Positions 58,920 to 64,000 of a stretch of 64,000 nucleotides of DNA are shown here, one piece after another (position 1 is the first letter of the stretch; each line of letters opens with the position of its first letter). The position numbers and the translations under genes were made by a program. The stretch is from Paucibacter sp. DJ2R-2 (GTDB lineage Bacteria; Pseudomonadota; Gammaproteobacteria; Burkholderiales; Burkholderiaceae_C), in the NCBI RefSeq assembly GCF_025717675.1, contig NZ_JAJIRT010000011.1, positions 62,001-126,000 on the forward strand, in the 5' to 3' direction. Under the pieces are notes generated by a model. The model was not told the DNA's origin. It saw only the letters and a program-made list of their open reading frames with translations, and made no database searches.

Positions 58920-59744
58920 TCAGGCGCGCAACAGGTCGTTGATGCTGGTCTTGGCGCGGGTGCCGGCGTCGACCTTCTTGACGATGATGGCCGCGTAGAG
59001 GCTGTACTTGCCCTCGTTCTTGGGCAGGCTGCCGCTGATCACCACCGAGCCGGCGGGCACGCGGCCGTAGCTGACGGTGTCGGTTTCGCGGTCATAGATC
59101 GGTGTGCTCTGGCCGATGTAGACGCCCATGGAGATGACCGAATTTTCCTCCACGATCACGCCTTCCACCACTTCCGAGCGGGCGCCGATGAAGCAGTTGT
59201 CTTCGATGATGGTGGGGTTGGCCTGCAGGGGCTCGAGCACGCCGCCGATGCCAACGCCGCCGCTCAGGTGCACGTTCTTGCCGATCTGAGCGCAGCTGCC
59301 GACGGTGGCCCAGGTGTCCACCATGGTGCCTTCATCGACGTAGGCGCCGATGTTCACGTAAGAGGGCATCAGGATCACGTTCTTGGCCAAGAAGCTGCCG
59401 CGGCGCGCCACGGCAGGCGGCACCACGCGCACGCCCATGGCGCGGACGGCTTCTTCGCTCAGGCCGCCGAACTTGGTCGGCACCTTGTCGAAGAAGGTCA
59501 TGTCGCCGGCGCCCATCAGGCGGTTGTCGTTCAGGCGGAAAGACAGCAGCACGGCTTTCTTGACCCACTGGTGCACGGTCCACTGGCCCACGGCCTGGCG
59601 CTCGGCCACGCGCAGGCGGCCAGCGTCCAGATCGGCCAGCACATGCTCCACGGCCTCGCGCACTTCAGGGGCATTGGCGGCCGTGATGTTGGCGCGGTTG
59701 TCCCAGGCCAGTTCGATGGTCGATTGCAGATGGGCTTGTGTCAT
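58920..59744 (-). CDS. dapD: Tetrahydrodipicolinate N-succinyltransferase
   Basis: 274 residues, the family's usual length. Succinyl-CoA-dependent acylation in the lysine/diaminopimelate pathway. N-terminal helical domain, then left-handed beta-helix hexapeptide coils ([54 protein letters not shown]). The next gene upstream is dapC and pilU follows. Confidence 0.97.
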   Translation of the reverse strand: MTQAHLQSTIELAWDNRANITAANAPEVREAVEHVLADLDAGRLRVAERQAVGQWTVHQWVKKAVLLSFRLNDNRLMGAGDMTFFDKVPTKFGGLSEEAVRAMGVRVVPPAVARRGSFLAKNVILMPSYVNIGAYVDEGTMVDTWATVGSCAQIGKNVHLSGGVGIGGVLEPLQANPTIIEDNCFIGARSEVVEGVIVEENSVISMGVYIGQSTPIYDRETDTVSYGRVPAGSVVISGSLPKNEGKYSLYAAIIVKKVDAGTRAKTSINDLLRA

Positions 59745-59773
59745 GAGTGAAAGCTCGCGGCAGCGGGTGCCAG

Positions 59774-61033
59774 TCAGGAGGAAAGGGAAGAAGAGGAGGT
59801 GGAAAAGGATTCGATGTAGGCGACGATGCGCTGGGCCGCTTCAAGGCATTCCGCGCTTTCGGCCACCAGGGCCAGCCGGATGCGGCCGGCGCCGGGGTTC
59901 ACGCCGTGGGCCTCGCGCGCCAGCAGGCTGCCGGGCAGCACGGCCACATTGTATTGAGCCAGCAGCCCTTGAGCGAAGGCGATGTCGTCGCCGCCGTGGA
60001 TGTGGTGCGGCACGCCGCACCAGAGGTAGAAGCCCGCATCGGGCAGTGCCACATCCATATGTGCGGCCAGCAGCGGTGTGACGGCGGCGAACTTGGCGCG
60101 GTACTGCGCGCGGTTTTCGATCACATGGGCTTCGTCGTTCCAGGCGGCCACGCTGGCGGCTTGCACGATGGGGCTCATGGCGCTGCCGTGGTAGGTGCGG
60201 TAGAGCAGGAACTTCTTCAGCAGCGCCGCATCGCCGGCGACAAAGCCCGAGCGCATGCCCGGCACATTGCTGCGCTTGGACAGGCTGGTGAAGGCGATCA
60301 GGTTCTTGAAATCCGCGCGGCCCAGGCGGGCGGCGGCCTCCAGGCCGCCCAGTGGCGCTTCGTCGCGGAAGTAGATCTCCGAGTAGCACTCGTCCGAGGC
60401 GATCACAAAGCCATGGCGATCGCTGAGCTCGAAGAGCATGCGCCACTCGTCCAGCGGCATGACCGCGCCGGTCGGGTTGCCGGGCGAGCAGACGTAGAGC
60501 AGCTGGGTGCGGGCCCAGGTGGCCTCGTCGATTTGCGACCAGTCGACGGCGAAGTTTTTGGCCGGGTCGCTGTTGGCAAAAGCGGTCTGCGCGCCGGCCA
60601 GCAGGGCTGCGCCTTCGTAGATTTGGTAGAAGGGATTCGGGCAGACCACGGTGGCGCCGGCGCGGCTGGGGTCGATCACGGTTTGCGCCAGGGCGAACAG
60701 CGCTTCACGCGAGCCGTTGACCGGCAGCACCTGGCTGGCCGGGTTGAGGCTAAGACCGTAGCGGCGCTGCAGCCAGGCGCAGATGGCTTCGCGCAGCGCC
60801 GGCTCGCCGGCCGTGGCCGGGTAGCCCGACAAGCCCTTGAGGCTGGCCATCAGAGCGTCTTCAATCAGCTTGGGCGCCGGATGCTTGGGCTCGCCGATGC
60901 CCAGGCTGATGGGCCGGTAGGCCGCACTTGGCGTGATGCCCGCGTTCAGGGCCCGCAAACGCTCAAAAGGATAGGGGTGCAGCTTGTCCAGCAGCGGGTT
61001 GTGGGGCACGGAAGAGGCGGCAGCAGCGTTCAT
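59774..61033 (-). CDS. dapC: Succinyldiaminopimelate aminotransferase
   Basis: 419 residues. Fold-type I PLP aminotransferase; PLP lysine in [19 protein letters not shown], aspartate in [12 protein letters not shown], and [10 protein letters not shown] for the phosphate side. It makes N-succinyl-LL-diaminopimelate from the DapD product, with both genes next to each other. ATG at 61033 is preferred: the frame starts again at 61078, inside the SET gene, without a ribosome site. The C-terminus ends in a Ser-rich tail. Confidence 0.92.
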   Translation of the reverse strand: MNAAAASSVPHNPLLDKLHPYPFERLRALNAGITPSAAYRPISLGIGEPKHPAPKLIEDALMASLKGLSGYPATAGEPALREAICAWLQRRYGLSLNPASQVLPVNGSREALFALAQTVIDPSRAGATVVCPNPFYQIYEGAALLAGAQTAFANSDPAKNFAVDWSQIDEATWARTQLLYVCSPGNPTGAVMPLDEWRMLFELSDRHGFVIASDECYSEIYFRDEAPLGGLEAAARLGRADFKNLIAFTSLSKRSNVPGMRSGFVAGDAALLKKFLLYRTYHGSAMSPIVQAASVAAWNDEAHVIENRAQYRAKFAAVTPLLAAHMDVALPDAGFYLWCGVPHHIHGGDDIAFAQGLLAQYNVAVLPGSLLAREAHGVNPGAGRIRLALVAESAECLEAAQRIVAYIESFSTSSSSLSS

Positions 61034-61059
61034 GACAGCGGGTGGGGGAATCGCCGGCA

Positions 61060-61485
61060 TCATAGCCAGCCCAGGCACCCTGGCTGGCTACAGCGACAGG
61101 CAAGCCTGCCTTCGTGGTGGGTGGCGCCGTAGGCCACGGTGATTTCTTCGCCCACGGCAATCTCCTGCAGGGCGAAGAACTCGATGGCGCCGCCTTCCAC
61201 CGCGATGCGGGCATTGGGCCGGCAGCTGTGGTTGGTGAAGCGCATGGGGTCACTGGAGCGAGTGGCGTCCACCGCGCGGCTGCTGGACAGCTCGACCAGC
61301 ATGATGCGTTGGCGGCCCTGGGCGCGCCGCCGCGCCTCGGCCACGCTGATGGCTTCGCCGGTGAGCGCGCCGATCTGGGCGCCCGCGGGCACGGCTTCCG
61401 CCGCAAACACGCCGAAGCCATCGATGCGGCTGCGCCGCACCGTGACTTCGATCAGCTGGTAGGCCGGATGAGAGGCGAGGGCCAA
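61060..61485 (-). CDS. Small SET-domain protein
   Basis: 141 residues. SET features: SRIDGFGVFAAEAVPAGAQIG (G-x-G-V/F-A start), RFTNHSCRPNARI (the N-H-S-C-x-P-N core) and the final EITVAYGATHHEG with C-x-C-x4-C at the end (post-SET-like). It should be a protein lysine methyltransferase; target unknown. There is no ATG: a TTG at 61485 is the best start and its ribosome site is weak. It lies 21 bases after queF in the same frame as its stop, and 26 bases before dapC. Confidence 0.8.
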   Translation of the reverse strand: MALASHPAYQLIEVTVRRSRIDGFGVFAAEAVPAGAQIGALTGEAISVAEARRRAQGRQRIMLVELSSSRAVDATRSSDPMRFTNHSCRPNARIAVEGGAIEFFALQEIAVGEEITVAYGATHHEGRLACRCSQPGCLGWL

Positions 61486-61506
61486 GGCGTGCAGCTCAAC
61501 CGCGCT

Positions 61507-62097
61507 TCAGCGCAGCAGGCCGGACTCGAAACCGTGGGCCGGCAGGTCCACGCGCGGCTCCTGCTTCCAGCCTTTTTTGCGGTGCTCGACCACCACATTG
61601 GTGTAGATGCCGCCGCGCACATACCACTTGGCGGTGATGCGGATGAAGCGTGGGTTGGTGACCTTGACGATGTCTTCCAGGATGGTGTTGGTCACCTTCT
61701 CGTGGAAGGCGCCCTCGTCGCGGTAGCTCCAGAAGTACATCTTCAGGCTCTTCAGCTCGACGCAGTACTGGTCCGCGATCATGTCGATGGTGAAGTGCGC
61801 GAAGTCAGGCTGGCCGGTCAGCGGGCAGTGGCAGGTGAACTCGGGCACCTGGAACTGGATCACATAGTCACGCTCGGGGGCCGGGTTGGGGAAGACGTGC
61901 AGCTCTTTGCTCGGCGCCGAGGGCGGGTTGGGCGGCATCTCGCGCATCTTGGGCGTTGCCTTGGGGGCCGCCTTGCTGGGCTTGGCGGCCGATTTGATCG
62001 GGGCCTTGTAGGCCTCGGCGGGGAGGACAGCGGGCGCGGCAGTCTTTCGACGGGTGGAGGGGGCAGTGGCAGACGTGGTGGGGGTGGACTTGGCCAT
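61507..62097 (-). CDS. queF: NADPH-dependent 7-cyano-7-deazaguanine reductase QueF
   Basis: 196 residues. Converts preQ0 to preQ1 for queuosine. Catalytic Cys is in [17 protein letters not shown], with the substrate-binding [21 protein letters not shown] (QueF motif E-S/L-K-S-x-K) after it. This is the small unimodular form, but it has an extra 60-odd residue N-terminal tail rich in Ala, Pro, Thr and Lys that is probably disordered. ATG at 62097. No clear preQ1 riboswitch in the 194 bases upstream. Confidence 0.93.
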   Translation of the reverse strand: MAKSTPTTSATAPSTRRKTAAPAVLPAEAYKAPIKSAAKPSKAAPKATPKMREMPPNPPSAPSKELHVFPNPAPERDYVIQFQVPEFTCHCPLTGQPDFAHFTIDMIADQYCVELKSLKMYFWSYRDEGAFHEKVTNTILEDIVKVTNPRFIRITAKWYVRGGIYTNVVVEHRKKGWKQEPRVDLPAHGFESGLLR

Positions 62098-62291
62098 GGA
62101 GTCAATGCGGGGCGATCACCGCGTCGGAAAGACGCGACGACATGCCAAAAGATGGGGAGGGCCCGATGGTATCATCCAGGCCCGCTCAAGCCCCCGATTT
62201 ATGGGCTTTTGTTCAAATAAATCAACAGCTTAGGAGGCTCGGTGGCAGGCGCCTTGGGTGCCGCCCGCCGGGTGAGAATGGTCTTGCGCCC
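62098..62291. other. Divergent promoter region of queF and smc
   Basis: On the plus strand an extended -10 (TG-n-TATCAT, 62167-62175) points to smc. A weak hairpin AAGCCC-9-GGGCTTTT (62188-62210) lies in its leader. Facing queF, GACGCG/CGCGTC arms at 62124-62136 form a small hairpin. No gene fits. Confidence 0.45.
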
Positions 62292-64000
62292 ATGCGTCTG
62301 AACTCGATCAAGCTCTCGGGCTTCAAGTCCTTCGCCGATCCGACGGTGTTCCAGCTGCCCGGGCAGCTGGTCGGCGTGGTCGGGCCCAATGGCTGCGGCA
62401 AGTCCAACATCATGGACGCGGTGCGCTGGGTGCTGGGCGAGAGCAAGGCTTCCGAGCTGCGCGGCGAGTCCATGCAGGACGTGATCTTCAACGGCTCGGG
62501 CAACCGCAAGCCGGCCAGTCGTGCCAGCGTGGAGTTGGTCTTCAGCAACGAGGACGGTCGTGCGGGTGGCCAGTGGAACCAATTTGCCGAAATCGCCGTC
62601 AAGCGCGTCCTGACCCGTGATGGCACCTCCAGCTACTTCATCAACAACCAGCCGGTGCGCCGCCGCGATGTGCAGGACGTGTTTCTGGGCACGGGCTTGG
62701 GGCCGCGCGCCTACGCCATCATCGGCCAGGGCACCATCAGCCGCATCATCGAATCCAAGCCGGAAGAGATGCGCATGTTCCTGGAGGAGGCGGCCGGCGT
62801 CTCCAAGTACAAGGAACGCCGCCGTGAGACCGAGAACCGGCTCAAGGACACGCGCGAAAACTTGACTCGCGTCGACGACATCCTGCGCGAGCTCAACAAC
62901 AACCTCGAGAAGCTCGAAAAGCAGGCCGAGGTGGCGGCCAGCTACCGCGCCTTGCAGGACGCCGGCACGCTCAAGCTGCACCAGCTTTGGTTTCTCAAGC
63001 ACCGCGACGCCACCTCCGAGCAAGGCCGGGTCAAGACCGAGCATTTGGAGGCTGTCAACGCCTTGGAATCGCGCATGGCGGAGCTGCGCCAGGTCGAGGC
63101 GGAGCTGGAGACCGTGCGCCAGGCCCATTACGCCGCTGGCGACGAGCTGCACGCTTCACAAGGCCGTTATGCCGAGGCGCAGCTGGAAGTCAGCCGCCTG
63201 GAAGAGCGCATCCGCTATGTGGTCGAGGGCCGCCAGCGGGTCGAGGCCCGCCTGATCGAGCTGCAGGCCCAGAACACCCAGTGGCAGGAGCGTTCGATCC
63301 AGGCTCAGGACGAGCTGGAGACCATTGCGGAGCAGATCGCCACGGCCGAGGAGCAAAGCGAGATCCTGGCCGCCCAGGCCGAGGAGCAAGCCGCCAATCT
63401 ACCCAACGGCGAAGACGCGGTGCGCGCCGCCCAGGGTCGGGCCAATGAGCAGCGCGCCCTGGTCGTGCAGGTGCAGCAGCAAATCCAGGTGCTGGCGGCC
63501 GAGAGCCGCAGCATCGAAGAGCAAGCCCGTCAGCTGCGCACCCGCCGCGAACGCCTGGCGGCCGAACGCCAAGGCCTGACGGTGCCCGATGCCGAGCGCC
63601 TGGGCGAACTCAAGCAACAGAGCGAAGCGGCCGACGAGACCCGCGACATGGCCGATGCCCGTCTGCATGAGCTGCAGGAGCAGGTGCCACTGCTGGACGA
63701 GCAGCGCCGCCACGCCCAGGCCGACGCCAATGCGCAGGGCCGCCGCCAGTCCGAGCTCTCGGCCCGACTCGATGCCTTGCGCGCTCTTCAAGAGAAGGTG
63801 CAGACCGAGGGCAAGCTCAAGCCCTGGCTGGCCAAGCATGGCCTGGACGGCCTGCAAGGACTGTGGACCCAACTCCATATTCAAGCGGGTTGGGAGAATG
63901 CCCTGGAGGCGGCGCTGCGCGAGCGCATGAGCGCGCTGCAGGTCGGCCGCCTGGAGACCGTGCAGGCCTTTGCGGCCGATGCGCCGCCGGCCCGTCTGGC
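62292..64000 (+). CDS. smc: Chromosome segregation ATPase SMC, N-terminal part (runs off right edge)
   Basis: At least 569 residues are present. The head begins RLNSIKLSGFKSFADPT, with Walker A VGVVGPNGCGKSNIMDAV near residue 33, the Q-loop/arginine region RWVLGESKASELRGESM, and LGPRAYAIIGQGTISRII with EEAAGVSKYKERRRETENRL at the head-coil join. A long Glu/Arg/Gln/Ala coiled coil follows; the last ~60 residues (LKPWLAKHGLDGLQGLWTQL) enter the hinge. The gene is open at base 64000. ATG at 62292 fits the family start. It condenses and segregates chromosomes with ScpAB. Confidence 0.96.
   Translation, partial: MRLNSIKLSGFKSFADPTVFQLPGQLVGVVGPNGCGKSNIMDAVRWVLGESKASELRGESMQDVIFNGSGNRKPASRASVELVFSNEDGRAGGQWNQFAEIAVKRVLTRDGTSSYFINNQPVRRRDVQDVFLGTGLGPRAYAIIGQGTISRIIESKPEEMRMFLEEAAGVSKYKERRRETENRLKDTRENLTRVDDILRELNNNLEKLEKQAEVAASYRALQDAGTLKLHQLWFLKHRDATSEQGRVKTEHLEAVNALESRMAELRQVEAELETVRQAHYAAGDELHASQGRYAEAQLEVSRLEERIRYVVEGRQRVEARLIELQAQNTQWQERSIQAQDELETIAEQIATAEEQSEILAAQAEEQAANLPNGEDAVRAAQGRANEQRALVVQVQQQIQVLAAESRSIEEQARQLRTRRERLAAERQGLTVPDAERLGELKQQSEAADETRDMADARLHELQEQVPLLDEQRRHAQADANAQGRRQSELSARLDALRALQEKVQTEGKLKPWLAKHGLDGLQGLWTQLHIQAGWENALEAALRERMSALQVGRLETVQAFAADAPPARL

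Noticed and set aside
62098-62291. preQ1 riboswitch upstream of queF
   Set aside because: No recognisable preQ1 aptamer core (C-rich loop with A-rich tail) on the minus strand; only a small GC hairpin.

Overview
The window is a GC-rich chromosomal segment from a beta-proteobacterium of the order Burkholderiales. The best fit is the Roseateles/Pelomonas/Leptothrix neighbourhood. This rests on the gene order leuC-leuD-leuB-asd-fimV-truA-trpF-trpB-trpA-accD-folC-dedD-cvpA-purF-metZ, the dapC-dapD-pilU-dapE-prmB cluster, codon bias and protein likeness. No sequence search was run. No phage, transposase, CRISPR array or rRNA is visible.

Layout. (1) 1-6457, minus strand: the N-terminal >2150 residues of one giant protein made almost wholly of octapeptides (A-x-L-S/T-S/T-x-Q/E/D-hydrophobic), open at the left edge. 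Long plus-strand reading frames here are only its antisense shadow. (2) 6995-9891: a family 2 glycosyltransferase, a left-handed beta-helix acyltransferase and a SAM methyltransferase, which look like surface-glycan genes. (3) 10087-19505: a complete propionate-to-succinyl-CoA module, with a GntR regulator divergent from methylmalonyl-CoA mutase, a GNAT protein, MeaB, PccB, a small secreted protein, PccA and methylmalonyl-CoA epimerase. A high-molecular-weight FabG follows. (4) 20939-24457, minus: a four-gene MCE/Mla-type lipid transporter (lipoprotein, MCE protein, ATPase, STAS-permease fusion). (5) 24545-27536, minus: a periplasmic solute-binding protein and an M13 metallopeptidase. (6) 28101-48512, plus: a LysR regulator and a long housekeeping run covering leucine, aspartate semialdehyde, FimV, TruA, tryptophan, malonyl-CoA, folate, purine, methionine and GltX. 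(7) 48636-49603: two copies of an Ala-Glu-Asp tRNA block. (8) 50002-53270: lexA and an asparaginase gene diverging from two SOS boxes, then ohrR-ohr diverging from a DUF1304 membrane protein across a palindromic operator. (9) 53367-62097, minus: an ABC-F ATPase, prmB, dapE, pilU, dapD, dapC, a small SET protein and queF. (10) 62292 to the right edge, plus: the N-terminal third to half of smc.

How the parts work together. Region 3 carries out propionyl-CoA carboxylation, epimerisation and B12-dependent rearrangement, with MeaB as the mutase chaperone, and is probably controlled by the adjacent FadR-type GntR protein through an AT-rich palindrome. Regions 6 and 9 contain most of leucine and diaminopimelate/lysine synthesis and the end of tryptophan synthesis. 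The least explained object is the giant octapeptide protein, with its 491-codon higher-order repeat and its glycan-modifying neighbours. It and smc run off the window edges.
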